From positions 25,308,656 through 25,372,655 of the forward strand of contig CM055103.1 of assembly GCA_029204225.1 (NCBI GenBank): DNA of 64,000 bases, written 5' to 3'. Below, piece by piece: positions 37,384-51,498 of this stretch (its first letter is position 1; every line of letters begins with the position of its first letter). Both the position numbers and the translations under genes were made by a program. The DNA comes from Diphasiastrum complanatum (taxonomy: Eukaryota > Streptophyta > Lycopodiopsida > Lycopodiales > Lycopodiaceae). Below the pieces are notes generated by a model. It was not told the DNA's origin. It saw only the letters and a program-made list of their open reading frames with translations, and ran no database searches.

Positions 37384-40300
37384 AAGCTCCACTCCCAAGC
37401 CAAGGAATAAGATGCATAAAGGTAGAGTGAAACCCTGGCAATGAATAAATGATCACAATGAGGAGTATGACAAGTTTGGCCTCAATATATAGAGCCAAAA
37501 GCAATCTGGCCACATAGCCAACATAGCCCTAAGTTCCCCATACATAGATTCACCTAGAATAGAATCCTAAGCATGAACCGACTATTTATAGAATTGCTAT
37601 TGATAACTCTACACATGCATACACTGTCTCAAACCTTGCCTAGACTCCATTTAGTGTGTTGTGGGCCTCACAAGGATATTAGTTACTTTCGGGTCACATC
37701 TAGTATGACATGGCATAACTAACAGCTTGATTTACTAGAGTACCGTGTATCCAAAACTAGGAGTATACTGAATTCTACTTACTGGTCATGGACATAACAT
37801 TCTTCCCTCCTTAAACTGCTTCTATCCTTAGAAGCTCTCTAAACAAGAAAGAATAACAGAAACAATTCTTTTAACTTTCAATGTCCACCTAGAAAATCAT
37901 TATTCTTAGTCAAACTTTCACATCAAACAAGTACTCAAAGATAATCCTATTTTTGAAATGATAATCTCTATATTGGAGTACAATTCAGGTTCGAAAAGTA
38001 CACTAAGCGATAAATTTTTCCATTTGGGTTACATACATCACAAGTTAGTAACATCACTTCATGTAAAGCACTTACATGAAACACTGGGTGAAATAACCTA
38101 ACTTAGGAGATTAAAGTAAAAGAAATAATAAAATAATTACGATTACAGTCTAAATTATTCACAATTCTGACAGATAATTCATAAGCTTTCAAGTACAAAT
38201 ACCCTTAGAATCCAGATTCTAAGATATGATAATTCATTCAATTAGAATCTCTAGGAGAATCATTAAGATATAGAATGATTAAAACTCAACTCTGAGTATC
38301 CCAGATACTCTTTTGAGTTGAATGCTCCTGTTTCTAGCACCAAATGCAAGAAAAAATAGCATTCATTTATCTTAATAGACTTGTCTCTTTCCTATGATAA
38401 CTGGAAGTCCAATTCAAATGAAAAACTGTACTCAAGCATCTGCAGACCATAAACTGCAGTAGAATAACATCCACTAGATAAATTAAATTCTCCACAAATA
38501 AAATACTTATCTTGTGAGAATATCTGTGAGATCCATAGGTTCTCAATAATACTGAAGTAAAGAGATTCAAAACACTGATTTGAATTCTTACTCAAATAAG
38601 AATTAATCATCACACTTAAGAATCATTACAATTTCTTATAATCCTCTGACAATAATTAAGTATCTATTTATGATTCGTCAATCATAAATATTTAGATTCA
38701 TATGATTCGTCAATCATAATTTCTTGAAATCCAAACCATATTTAATCATTTATAGGATACTGGAGTATTTGTCTAATATAACTCAGGAAAAGTAAGAGTC
38801 ATTCCAAAAATCTTTCCATTAAGAAAATACTGGATTTAGGAATACCTTCAAAACATGATTCTTTAACTGAAGTGCAAGATTCAAGTTCTATAAGCAATTG
38901 GTAATTAAAGACTGAACGCATACCAAAATGATAATCATCTTCAACTACAAAAAACTTTAGACTACAATCCAGAATCACATCTAGATACCCAAAGTCTTGC
39001 TGAAAATCAATTCATTTATTGTTCATGGATTCATTATGATTCATTATCCATTTGAGCTCTCTAGGACACAATCACTAATGAGCTGAGTCTATTCCTTATC
39101 TAAGGAATAATCTATCCCAGGAATACTGTATATCCAATATGCACACAATTTTTATCTGATGAACCGAAATGATTCACTAATCATGCGTCTTACAAGAAAT
39201 ATAATTAAAAAACCATCAGTTCCTGGTGAATCCACATCACACTGATCAGTTTACCAATTAACTTCATCCTGGAGTAATCAACTACTCAAGTTAATTGCCA
39301 ATGATTTAGAAATCTCAAATGTCTAGGTGAAGAATTCAAATTTCAAACCTGTTCCAGTTCCAGATTGTCCACACAATCCCTAGAGAATTTCTCTTATTCG
39401 AAAATTAGACATCTTACTCTGAATCTATCCAAAATTACTTCTAGAAAAATCTCATTTCTATACCACAGCTGGTTCTTTTCCAAAAACTATGCAATCCACA
39501 GATTTTCAAATAGAATTTTATCCCACCACTTCATCCCTCCTTTACAAGAAATTATAAATTTCAATAAAAGTTAACTGGAAAGATTATATTTGAATTCAAG
39601 AAAAGTCAGTAATAAGTGCTTCCACTAAAGGATTCACTTCTATTACAAACATGACTTCTTCTTCAAATATTTCCAATCTGAGTGATAGAAACTACTATTC
39701 CATCGAAATCCATTTATGCGACAGAGATATTCTAGGTTTAAGAAATTGAAACATTTTAACCTTAGAATTTATCTGAATTCCAAGTTTATTCACACAAGTA
39801 GTAATTTATATGACATAACAGTCTTGCAGAAAAATAACTTCATGTTGGAAAAAATCATATAAACAGTCTGATGTCTTATAAGAAATTATTAAAAAGTAAA
39901 GGATTAATTAAAAACGCGAGAAATAGATTTAAGGGCCTCTGATTTTGTAAATAATGAGATACCACATTGGGATCTAGATTAAACCTCAAAATTTTCCAAA
40001 ATACCCCACATTTGATTGAATGGTTTTTTTTTTTTTCTCAAGAATATATTGCCACTCATCCAATCTCTTCATTTCATATTGTTTGACGATTTTAATTTAA
40101 ATTTAACGAGTATCTTGCACAAACGTTCACTTGACTGACTTCTATCGATCAACATCGATTAGAAAACTATCAGACAAGTAACTGAATTCAGATCTTAACC
40201 AATTTGAAATTCAACAAAAAGAAAAAAAATTCAAATTTTAACTTCCAATCTAGGAGTTCTCAACTCCAAAAATTAAAAAAACACAGTAAAAATTGTCTGC

Positions 40301-41865
40301 AATTCATTGCGATTCCTTCTATCAATTTTAACTTATCTATCACCAAAAAATAATTTAGATTTAGTGAAAATACTGTGACTAATTCTGACTGCTAAATTCA
40401 ATTTAATCAATTCACTAATCTAAACTGATTTCATAGATAACAAAAAAATGATCGAAATTTCGATTTTTTCAGAAAACTCCAATTTTGCTTTATTTTACAT
40501 AATTCAAAAATTCTGACAAAAATACTCTTAGTACAAAAGGCAATTGAAATCGAAAAAATTGAAACACTATCCGATTTCTAATGTTACTAACCCAATGTCC
40601 AACTGGCATACAAAGCACACTACATCAGTTATAAACGTCATTACGAAATTTTTTACGTAAACTTTAGTTTTACGAAATTTGTCAGCCATTAACACTGATT
40701 TGTGACCCAATTGTCAGAGCACATGCGTATGACCACTCAAATTGATTGTAAATCCTTCATGCATGTCAGAATCACTCTGAGAATCAACATGCAACCCATC
40801 CATGCAAGCACAATACTACAAATTAGGGAAATGACTAGCATGCAATCAGAACAATTTCAAATTTTGCCAATTTTACTCACAAAACTGCAAAACTTTAGAT
40901 GATCATAACTTTGGCTACAAGACACCAAATTGGGTGCTGTAAAGCTCAGTACAAAGGGAGACCAAGAAACAAGATGCTTGCCATGTCATCCTACCAGCTA
41001 GGTTTCACAAGTGCGAGATCAGAGTGCCAGGAAATCAGTAGTAGGGTGCACTTCCACAAGAAGGAATCATGTAGAAACGTGCAAGCACCCATCCTAGCCC
41101 AAAATTGATGCCAGCAATAGTCTTAAACCATCAATTAGACTTTCATGAAGCATTCATATTGATCCTAAGATGCAGTATAGGCTGAGAACGAAGACTTCTT
41201 GATTTGTAGAAGTCAAAATAGCTTCAAACTTGATGGAGATGGTGCATAAGCCACCGGTCATCAATTGTCATGTGCCAAATCCCAAACTAATAGCAAGTAC
41301 AATGGAAGTAAAGCTAGAAGCAAGAAGAGAACAAGACATTCATGATAGCATATCAATAGAAAGCTAGAAACATGGAGATCACAATGGAATCACATTAGCA
41401 ATGAAAGAAAGAGTACAATCAATGGAAATGGAGCATTGATTAATGTGGATAGGGCACATGAGACCTAGCAATGGAGATCTCTATGGCTCACATTCACAAG
41501 GAAGCTAGAAGCTCTCACTTGAAAATGAGCCAAAAGATTCACAAAATGATGTCTCTTGCCTAGTTATAGACAATGCTCTTACTTTACTTAACTATCTTGA
41601 GGAATAGATAGCCCTTGTTAAGTATTATTCAAACTGCATTGGGCCCTTGTTGGCCTATTATCCTTATTAATTACTTTGGAGGGCCTAAAGAGGGAACCGC
41701 CTTGTTCTTAAGGCTAATAGCTCCTTTTGGGCCTACAAAGCTTACATTGGATATTATCTTGCATGTATAAGCACTGATGTACTAAAAGCAAATGACACTC
41801 TCCCTACTTAAACATTTTTGTCCTAAAAAATGAAGACACTTTTTTGATCAGCTTGATCGCCTTGG
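37384..41865. other. AT-rich stretch without identifiable genes
   Basis: Four and a half kilobases without a supportable ORF or RNA gene. Short duplications occur, such as TATGATTCGTCAATCATAA at about 38668 and 38700. Phrases typical of LTR tails (for example tctccctacttaaacatttttgtcc near 41800) suggest that part of it is a long LTR. I could not find a pair. Confidence 0.4.
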
Positions 41866-43756
41866 TTAAGTAGAAATGACTAAGGGTGTGTCGTCCAGTA
41901 AATAGTAATTTATTGCCTCGTTATAGATCCAAAGCTGTTGAATTGAATCCATTTTGCTAGCTTCAGACTGTATTCCTTGTTCCCATGGAGGAAAACTGAT
42001 GGTCGAAGAAGAGGTAGATGAAGCAACATATTGCTTGTTGGCAACCAATCTGTATGGAATGGACAGAGTGTATCACCAGAATATCATCTTTTGTCTGCTT
42101 CCTCGACATCACACCAACTCGGATGCCTATCCAATTCCCTTGGATTCTTGCTTTTGTCTTGCATCTGGCTCTTCTACCGTAGCTGGCAATCCATGTTGTT
42201 TTTTGATGAAGAACATTATAATTCTTCCATGAGCAATGGTAGTCATGAATTGCTATTCATATATAAATGCTCCACGTGAAGTAGTCGGCATGAATATTGA
42301 CACTCTGTTATACGATGAAGCATATTTCTGGGCATACTGTTGACCAAAATATATTTCTTCAAATTTAGTCAATACCTCATTCATAGGTGGTTGTAAATAG
42401 TTGACCTGATTGACCTCAAAAATTGACTCTCATTTCGAAATATAAAATTTGTAGGCGCCCATATAAATCATTGAACTATCAATCTCAAATAGTGGAAATA
42501 CATTCCAAAGTTGAAATATAGATTTGACGTTTTGATTGTTCCAAATAACCATTGATGAACAATCATTGGTGACATTACTCAATTGAGGATCACATTAGAG
42601 TCCACTGAGCAATGTAAACCTCTCCAAAGAAACTGATATAGATTGATGGCATATTTTAAAATCAGTTTCCTATAGAGTGTTGGTTGACTGAGAGAATATT
42701 CCCAATCATTATTCACATCCATACATTCCAAATAGGCACGTGAATCACAAGTTGGCTTTTGAATTCTAGAGAATCCATAGGAGTAAGGTTCTTCAGCAAA
42801 AGCCACTTGAAGCTCTTGACTAATAGATCCATGAGACGTTGAACAATAATCCAAAGTATTGATACAAGTAGAATTTCCATGGATCAATGAAATCTCTTCA
42901 TTTCTACTAGTATCCATGTTGAATACCTCATACTCCCTTAGATCATTGTAAAAAATAAAATTATTCTCAAAATCTCCCATATCAATTTCGCATGGTTCAT
43001 AGATCGGATCCTGATAATAACCACTCAATTCCAAGCCATGGAATGTCGGTGTCATATAGTCCTCAATCTGAAAGTTTGGTGAATGCCTTGATCGACTTTC
43101 TTCAAGCATAGCAATATTCTCAATCTGATGATCCATAGTTGCTTGTTCATTGACCAAATTGAGGCATTGATGTAGGTCAAGTTCCGAACTTTGATGGTCG
43201 AAGTGAGTCCTCGCTTTGCTCATCCGCTTCGTCGTTATCACTTTGCTCATCAGACTCATTGATGGAATTATCTTCATCTTCAAAAGTTTCTTCTCTTTCA
43301 TTCACATGCAGTTGTCGATCCATTGATGCTTTAGTGTATACACTCACTTTTTGAATCTGCATCTTCATTTTCTCAAACCATCTGGATTGTTCTTCTTTCC
43401 TTTTAACTTCCAACTTAAGCCTTTGTTCTTGTTGCTCTCGTACTTTAAAACATATTCCATTGTTTTTCTTAATCGAAACCCAGGTTGGAGAGAAGTAGTT
43501 TGTAGATAGTTTTCTACAATGCTCCGATATTGAGGTTGTAAGCCATATATATAGCATTGTACAAGATATACTTCTCCATAATCGAATATTGGGACCATCT
43601 GTTGGAATTCTCTATTGTATGTCTACAAACTCTTTTGAAAGTTAACCAGTTCTCAGGAAGAAAGTTGTGAATGATGTTCCACCATGACTGAACACATCCT
43701 TGCAAACCCGATGAGGCAAAGAAAACCATACTACTGTCAATACCTCCAGGGACCAA
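41866..43756 (-). pseudogene. unknown retroelement-like ORF series, possible gag
   Basis: Minus-strand frames run from 43756 (VPGGIDSSMVFFASSGLQGC, VQSWWNIIHNFLPENW) through 43598-43365 (YIYGLQPQYRSIVENYLQTT) and an open 240-codon frame 43301-42579 to 42048-41866. The first parts resemble an LTR element Gag in style, with a W-rich helix then a lysine/glutamate-rich linker. No protease, RT or integrase motif follows. The 240-codon part is acidic and unrecognised. The series begins exactly at the inverted repeat at 43746, so it may have been cut by that element. Confidence 0.4.
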
Positions 43757-45113
43757 CTATTGCTTTAGAGATGTTAACACGTTAACACACTCAGTTACTT
43801 TTACTATTAACTAAATACTCAACCCTGAAAAAACTAGCAACCTAAGTAGGTTTTTTGAAATTTCGTAGCTCTCAATTCGAAATATATTTGGTAAAGCATT
43901 TTCTTTATGCAGTGATCTCATTTTCTCGCTTTTGGGATGTGCATAACTTGAAGTTACCAAATTTTACTTGTTCCTTGCAATAGGAGGAACAATGTCAAAA
44001 GTGCCAGGTACCCTTTGAGATCAATCAGCCGCACAATCCTGAGAAGCTCCATGGGAAGTGAGGAGACCATCAACAATCAAGTCTCCATGATTGATCCTAC
44101 GACCTCACAAGTGGTAGACGGGGATGTCCACAACCTAGCAGAAGGAATTCTTGAGGGGATAGGTCCAGGAACGCTAGACGAACCTGATGCTCACATGTCC
44201 ACTATGGAAGATAACTGAGGGACCAGATCTACAGCAGCTGTCGCAGAGGTAGAGTCGTCTGACATTTCTCAAGGTAAAACGGTCTATCCTTGGTTGTTAG
44301 GTAAGCTAATCCACACAGACGTATTGCAAGAGACAGTCCAATGTTTCATAATGAAGAGTATGCTGCCACTGCCAGCAATTCCTCTTTGTCGTTTGGTGAA
44401 AAATGAGGCCGAACACATTTTTGAAATGGATCACAGTTTTCACACCTCGGGATACATCTTTGAGCAGGCAAAGTTCATGATATCCCAGCCTAGAGACTGG
44501 GAAACTGGTTATGATGATGTGACAAACTACGATGTTGCAAAGGATCACCACATCTAGTGTTAAAGCTGCCAAGTAGGCTTCTATATCAATGTTTCATGTT
44601 CGTCGATAAATCAGAGCCTCTAAATTTTGTAACCTTTGGGATTTGTCTTATTATTCTCCAATGTTTGTCATGTTTAGAGGAAGCGAGAAATTCTTCGCAT
44701 ACTCATTGACAAGACAACAACAAATGCATGGGGAATGCCTTCCGACAACAAAAACTTTCAAAAATACATGTGCAGGGAGACATATTGGTGGCAAGCAATA
44801 TCGCTTGCAAACTCCATAATTAGTGGCCTGACCATATGCGAAGGAGATAACTTGCTTCACAACGCTGACTCATTTTTTAGGAGACAACACCAATTGCACT
44901 TTAACCATGCTTTTGTCGGTCAAAAATACATTTTGAGTTTGACTTAAATGACAAATACGATTTGCACTTACTACTTGATTGATAAAGAGTATGAAATTGT
45001 TGAGGCTAGCAGTTAAAAACACATGTTTCTACTTACATATTCTTTTTTATTAGGTGCAATGGAGGCCACTACCTATTTGAAGGTGGCTATGGTTTAGGCA
45101 AATATCGTAATTA

Positions 45114-45314
45114 GATCCATGGTCCCATTGACAAGCCACAAGGACATTGATGGGTAACGACCAGTATATCCTCAAAGAGTCGCTGTATACAATATTTGGT
45201 TATTGCTAATAGGAAAATGAGCCACTGAGTTACATTTAGTCAGATCCATGGTCCCATTGACAGGCCACAGGGACATTGAGGGTAACGACCCCCCAGTATA
45301 TCCTCAAAGAGTCG
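45114..45314. repeat. 129-bp tandem duplication split by an LTR element
   Basis: The block starting GATCCATGGTCCCATTGACA at 45114 recurs at 45243. The second copy is interrupted at 45314 by the LTR element and resumes after 57651 (ttggttattgctaataggaaaatg, also at 45198). Confidence 0.85.
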
Positions 45315-45869
45315 TGTGAGAAATTTCAACTAGTTTTGCTGTTTTGGTCATATTTGTATATTTGGCAATTGAGGCCAATTCTCATATTAGACTTAGAGTT
45401 TGACTTTTCAAAGTTATATATTGGCATAAAAGCATTTGAATAAGAACATGTGTTGCTTTTCTACGAATAACACTTCCAAAAAATAATATCAACAAACTGC
45501 TCGCTAGATTCTGTTGTAAACATCCGCTCCTTTCTTGTGCCTTCAACTTTGGAACGTTCTATCTGTTGAGAACAAGATAGATTGAAGCAAGCACAGCAAC
45601 AGATTTTGAGATATCAGACGCATGAACAGAGGAACGTGCCTAAGAAAGACAGCTCTATATAAAACCCCTAAATTCTGGCCAGTCGGTTGCTTAGAGCTGT
45701 TCTTAATATTGCAAGTTCAACAAGTGATCCCACAAACTTTAAACCCTCAATGCCTGACTTAGCAACCAAAATACCCACTAGTCTTTGGGCAGACTTCAAT
45801 CCCCCATACATTCAAAAGAGTGCTTTGTGCACTGGAACAAGTTGAAAGAGAAAGATCAGGTCATTGCAA

Positions 45870-47087
45870 CATGGCTACATCAAGTGGATACATGCTGGAA
45901 GGCAATGATAGGCTTACCTCAAGCAACTATTCATTGTGGAAAGTGAGGATGGAATCACTTCTTGGGATGAATGATGTTTTGGATATTGTTGCAGGTTTGG
46001 AGGAGAGGCCAACAATACAACAAGAACAAATGAGGGATGACAAGAGAGCTAAAAGAGCTCTACACATGATAAAGATGAATGTTACCAATGAACTTCTCAA
46101 GGAAGTTGGTAAGAGTAATGCATCAAAGGATGCTTGGGATTCATTACAGAAGCTTTATGAATCCAAGTCTACATCTAGAGTGTTGACTCTAAGAAGACAA
46201 ATCTTTCAAAGTTTGCAAAAGAATGAAGAGAGTCCAAATATTTTTGTTTTGAGAGTGAAGGCTTTGAATGATGAGTTAGCTTGCATTGATGAGAGCATTA
46301 AGGAAGGAGAGCTTGTCCAAGTTATTCTTGATGGTTTGTTGGATGCTCATGCTAACATTGTACAAAGTCTTGCCATTCAAAGAACTTTGCCAAGTTTGAC
46401 TAATCTTCAAGAGATCTTGATCAATGAAGAATATAGGCTTCAAGCAAGAGGTGGATCTACATCAACATCTCAAGTTGGAGAGGAGGCTGTGTTCATCAAG
46501 GGCAAATTCAAGGGCAAAAACAGAAGTAAGTGGTCTAAAGGGCAAGATCAAGGGGAGGCTTCTTCAAATGGCCAAAAGAAAGATAGGTCAGCGAAAGTGC
46601 TTCTATTGTGGCATCAAAGGACACTTTGCAAGTGAGTGCTACAAGAAGAAGAGAGATCAAGGAGACAAACAAGGTAATCTTACTCATGATGAAGATGGTT
46701 TGGATGTTCCAAACTCAAATGATGATTCTTTTGTGATGTCTTCATGTATGCTTGCTAATGATGGAGATCTAGATCCATGGTGGATTCATAGTGGTGCAAG
46801 CCTACACATGACTTTTCACAAGGAGTATCTCACTTCTTTGTTGGCATATGGAGATAACAAGAAGGTGATCTACACGACCAATAATTGTGAGTGTGCAATC
46901 AAAGGGATTGGCATAGTTCCTATTTCTCTCTCTACAATTAGGACTATTCATTTGAAGGATGTTTTGTTCATATCTTCCATTACCAAGAATTTACTTAGTG
47001 TGAGTCAATTGCTAAGTAAAGGTTTCAAAGTTGAGTTTGATGGAGATGCTTGCATGATCAAAAAAGAGGATTTCTTGATTGTGACAA
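45870..47087 (+). pseudogene. copia gag-protease, copy 1
   Basis: From ATG 45870 the Gag reads MATSSGYMLEGNDRLTSSNY, with TSRVLTLRRQIFQSLQKNEE and SIKEGELVQVILDGLLDAHA. A frameshift near 46600 precedes the knuckle CFYCGIKGHFASECYKK. The protease follows (WWIHSGASLHMTFHKEYLTS, where the catalytic D of DSGAS is replaced by H). It ends abruptly at 47087 after KKEDFLIVT. The damaged active site makes it non-functional. Confidence 0.85.
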
Positions 47088-48265
47088 AACCAGCAAGTCA
47101 CGCGTGTGGGAAAACCACAAATGTGTCAATGACCTTCCCTAAGCTTTGTGATAGCACATGATTCATTTAGAGTGAAATCCACAATCTAACACTAGAATCC
47201 AAGGCTAGAACACAATCCATAATGCAAATAATCAAAAGCAACTACATTTCACATGTGTGGAAAAGTACAATGAAAATTTATTACATGAGAAAAAGTCCCT
47301 CCTCGAGTTAGATAGAGAATTATATTACAAGCTTACAATTATGAGATCCAAAATGACATGAATTTGTTACAAAGTTTGATTCATCTTCAAGAATAGTGAG
47401 GATCCTCACTTACATATATAGGAAATGCTTGTAGCTCGGGCTAGTACCAAAAGTATGACACATATCACTTTGCATGCATGTTTGTCCGCCTACATCTACC
47501 TACTTCCTACATGTGGCAAATTCTACACTACTAATCTACAAATTCACTTGCATGTGTACATGACAACTCTTGCATGCCTTGCATGTCACTTGGAACAATT
47601 AGCAAGGCTATGCATTCATGGTATCTTATGAACTTAACTTTGGGCTTTTTAATTAATTTATTCTACTAAGGCCCAAAGTCCTTCTATTCAAGTTCTATTT
47701 ATCCGATCTGCATGGTCACTGGGTCGGTCTTATACACGCAGGAAACCGGTGCCCTCGCACTTATTATTCTAACTGTACAATGTACTATGGCAGGGCCCAC
47801 TAGTTAAGGCTTGGCCAACAGTATTTTAAGTGGTGGAATCCACTTGTTTATTATTGTGCGGGAAATACCCACAACAGTACAAGAATTTAGTGTATGAGCA
47901 TTAGCCTCAACACGAGTTAGAGAGAGAAAGAGAGAGAGATATTCAAGCAAATAATGGTGTTGATCCAAAATGGCATGCAATAGCTAAAAAGCTTTGGTTC
48001 TTTATCAGAGATTATGTGAATAGCTACACATATTTATGGAGTTTGAGGTAGCTCGAGGTACAACCACATCCATCCACCTTTCAATCATATCTAAAGTGAA
48101 AACTAGAGTCTAAGTGACATTTGTCACATCTCATACCAAGTGGCATTTTTCTAACTAGAATTGTACAAATCATCATGCATGTGTCCATTTCACTTTGTGC
48201 ATGCCATGCATGTCACTATGGATGACTTACAATAAATGCATGTCATATGCCACGAGTTTCTACAA

Positions 48266-48308
<43 letters not shown>

Positions 48309-48380
48309 TGCCATTTCTAAGTCTACAATCTATATGCAAGTTGTATACTACCAAGATAGATAATTTTTATTCTCAACACT
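47088..48380. other. unassigned insert between gag copies
   Basis: It starts TGTGACAAAACC where gag1 homology ends. It contains two loosely similar stretches (about 47425-47625 and 48050-48245, both rich in gcatgtgt and catgccatgcatgtcact) and a TA array (48269-48305). It may contain degraded LTR sequence. No gene is seen. Confidence 0.35.
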
Positions 48381-48425
48381 TTTTGCATTGAAACAGGTTG
48401 AAAGAGAGGATAAGGACATTGCTAC

Positions 48426-50560
48426 ATGGCTACATCAAGTGGAGTCATGTTGGTTGCCAATGATAGGCTTACCTCAAGTAACTATTCATTGTTGAAAGTG
48501 AGGATGGAATCACTTCTTGAGATGAATGATGTTTTGGATATTTTTGTAGGTTTGGAGAACATGCCAGCAACACAACAAAATCAAATGAGGTATGACAAGA
48601 GGGCCAAGAAAGCTCTACACATGATAAAGATGAATGTTATCAATGAGCTTCTCAAGGAAGTTGGTAAAAATACTTCATCAGAGGATGCTTGCGATTCATT
48701 GAAAAAGCTTTATGAATCCAAGTCTACTTCTAGAGTGTTGACTCTAAGAAGGCAGATCTTTTCTTGTTTTCAAAGAGTGAAGAAAGTCCAAATACTTTTA
48801 TTTTGAGGGTGAAAGATTGAATGATGAGTTAGCTTGCATTGATGAGAGCATTAAGGAAGGAGATCTTGTTCAAGTTACTCTTAATGGATTGTTGGATGCT
48901 CATGCTAATATTGTTCAAATTCTTGCTATTCAAAGAACTTTGCCAAGATTGATTGATCTTCAAGAGATCTTGATCAATGAAGAATATAGGCTTCAAGCAA
49001 GAGGTGAATCTTCATCAACAACTCAAGTTGGAGAAGAGGCTATGTTCATCAAGGGCAAATTCAAGGGCAAAAGCAAAAGTAAGTGGTCTAAAGGGAAAGA
49101 TCAAGGGGAGGCCTCTTCAAATGGGAAAAAGAAAGATAGATCAAAGCTCAATTGCTTATATTGTGGCATCAAAAGACACTTTGCAAGTGAGTGCTACAAG
49201 AGGAAGAGAGATCAAGGAGACAAGCAAGGTAATCTTAGTCTTGATGAGGATGGTTGGGATGTTCAAAATGCAAATGATGATGCTTTTGTGATGTCTTCAT
49301 GTATGTTTGCTAACGATGGAGATCTAGATCCATGGTGGATTGATAGTGGAACAAGATCACACGTGACTTTTCACAAGAGTACTTCACTTCTTTGTTGGCA
49401 TATGGAGATGACAAGAGGGTAATCTACACGGCCAATGATCGTGAGTGTGCAATCAAAGGGATTGGCACAATTCCTATTTTTCTTTCTACAAACAAGAATG
49501 TTCATTTGTAGGATGTTTTGTTCATTCCATCTATTACCAAGAATTTGCTTAGTGTGAGTCAATTGCTAAGTAAAGGCCTCAAGTTGAGTTTGATAGAGAT
49601 GCTTGTATGATCAAAAGGAAGGATATATTGATTGCAAAAGGTAAAAGACAAGGGAACTTGTTCAGACTAGATGCTTGTGTTATTGCTAACCAAGCTGGAT
49701 GTGTTTCAAGTGAGCAAATACCTACTCAAGAAGTTTGGCATAAAAGGATGGGACACCTCAACTTCAAGTCATTGGAGGTAATGGCTAGAAAGCAAGTTGT
49801 GATTGGTCTTCCAAGTTCCTTAAAAAATATTAATCATGTTTGTGAGTCTTGCGCTTTGTAAAAGTCACATAGACTACCTTATGCTAGATCTACATCTAGA
49901 TCTACAAAGCCTTTCAAGTTGTACATTCGGATATTCATGGAATTACTACAATTAGAAATAGTGGAGCTAAGATGTATGTAACTTTCATTGATGATTTTAG
50001 TGGATTTTGTTGGATCTATCTACTAAAGAGCAAAGATGAAGTGTATGATATCTTTGTGAAGTTCAAGAATGCAAGGGAGAACCAATTTTCCACAAGGATC
50101 AAGTGCTTAAGGAGTGACAATAGTGGTGAGTACATATCTACCAAGTTCAAGGCCTTTTGTTATGAGCATTGGATCAAGAGGGAGTATACAACACCAAGGA
50201 CCCCACAACAAAATGGAGTGGCTGAAAGGAAGAATAGGACTTTATGTGAAAGTGCTAAAGCCATGAGGTTGAGTGCTAACCTTGATAAGCCATTTTGGGA
50301 TCAACCTTTGTTGTGTGCTAATTTCTTGTGCAATAGTGGCCGAGTGCTTTTTTGGATGGAAGGACAACTTTTGAGATTCTATTCAAGAGGAGGCCGAGTG
50401 TTAACTTTCTAAGAACTTTTGGATGCACATGCTATGTCAACATTATTCTTGATGATAGGACAAAGGAGGATCCATCTTCAAGGAAAGGTATTTTTGTTGG
50501 ACATAGTGAGGTGAGTAAAGCCTACAAGGTTTGCATTCCTTCTATAACAAGGTGATTGTT
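48426..50560 (+). pseudogene. copia gag-protease-integrase, copy 2
   Basis: ATG 48426 begins MATSSGVMLVANDRLTSSNY. After a frameshift near 48790 the frame 48817-49422 carries the knuckle CLYCGIKRHFASECYKR and protease WWIDSGTRSHVTFHKS. GAG-pre-integrase follows (VWHKRMGHLNFKSLEVMARK, VCESCAL). The integrase core has YVTFIDDFSGFCWIYLLKSK, KCLRSDNSGEYISTKFKAFC and TPQQNGVAERKNRTLCESAK, so the DDE set is visible. A frameshift near 50350 leads to the FLRTFGCTCYVNI segment. RT is absent: accessory sequence follows the linker LTYDEKGKQVEVTHFAF. Confidence 0.85.
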
Positions 50561-50699
50561 GGTAGAGTTGTCATTTTTGATGAGGAAAATATTCCAAAGG
50601 TGTCTTCAAGTGATGATGGTGTGGATGGATCTAACAATCTTGATGTTGATGTGATGGTTTAGATGGTGATGATGAAGGACCTTCATCAAGTCAAAAGCC

Positions 50700-51494
50700 A
50701 AGGAGAACATCAAGGAAAAGACAAATCCTTTCAAGGCTCACATATGATGAGAAGGGTAAGCAAGTGGAAGTGACTCATTTTGCTTTTCTCACATGCTTTG
50801 GTAAATCGTCAATGGATTTGATGGTCAAGTTTAAGATCAAGAGATTGATCTCAAAGGGCTTCAACAACATGAAAGGAAAGATGGCACTTTGGATCTAGTC
50901 AAGAGCATCAAAGGAGAGTCAATTGACAAAGATGTTATGGATCTATTTTTTTAGGTTATTGAAGACTCAAGTAAGGTCAAAGAAACAGCAAGGGAGTTTT
51001 GTTCAGGTTTACTTTACTTTTCTATCTCATGTTTGATCAATTTCATGTGGATGCGTGCAAATTGTCAAGATATGGTAAAACTAGCTACATTGGTGAGCAT
51101 CATTTTGATGTTGGAGTTGTACTAGCATGGCTGGTTTTGCTGATAGAAATGAAGCTATTGGAGGTTCATTATATCACTCATTCATGGCCAAGTCATCAAG
51201 TGTTGATGATATCTTGTGGCAAGGTGGAGATGGAGACTCATTCATGGAGTTTTATGGTGGAGACATATCAAGAAAGGACAAAGATGGAGGAGACATGCAA
51301 GCAAATGGTGATCACTCACATTTATTGTTTAGCTGCTATAATTTTCCAAAGATTTCAAAGCTGAAAGCATGGAGGAATCATTGCATTTACATTCTATTTG
51401 GTTCTTCATGTTCTATTTACATCTTGATGTGTAAAATTGATGTAAGAAATAGTAAAGCATCCAAAGGGGATACTATTCTCTATATCAATTATGG
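50700..51494 (+). pseudogene. accessory region, third copy, decayed
   Basis: Broken frames match the end of the region at 405-2700: ADRNEAIGGSLYHSFMAKSS, FMEFYGGDISRKDKDGGD, QANGDHSHLLFSCYNFPK and ILMCKIDVRNSKASKGDTIL. The last block also appears in the intact ORF (ILCKIDVRNSEASYMDTI). The sequence is cut at 51498 by the young element and resumes at 57057 with a tail reaching the polypurine tract. Confidence 0.75.
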
Positions 51495-51498
51495 AAGC

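Noticed and set aside
47425-48245. LTR pair flanking gag copy 2
   Set aside because: The two stretches are only loosely alike, both lie on the same side of gag2, and no TG...CA boundaries or target duplication were found.
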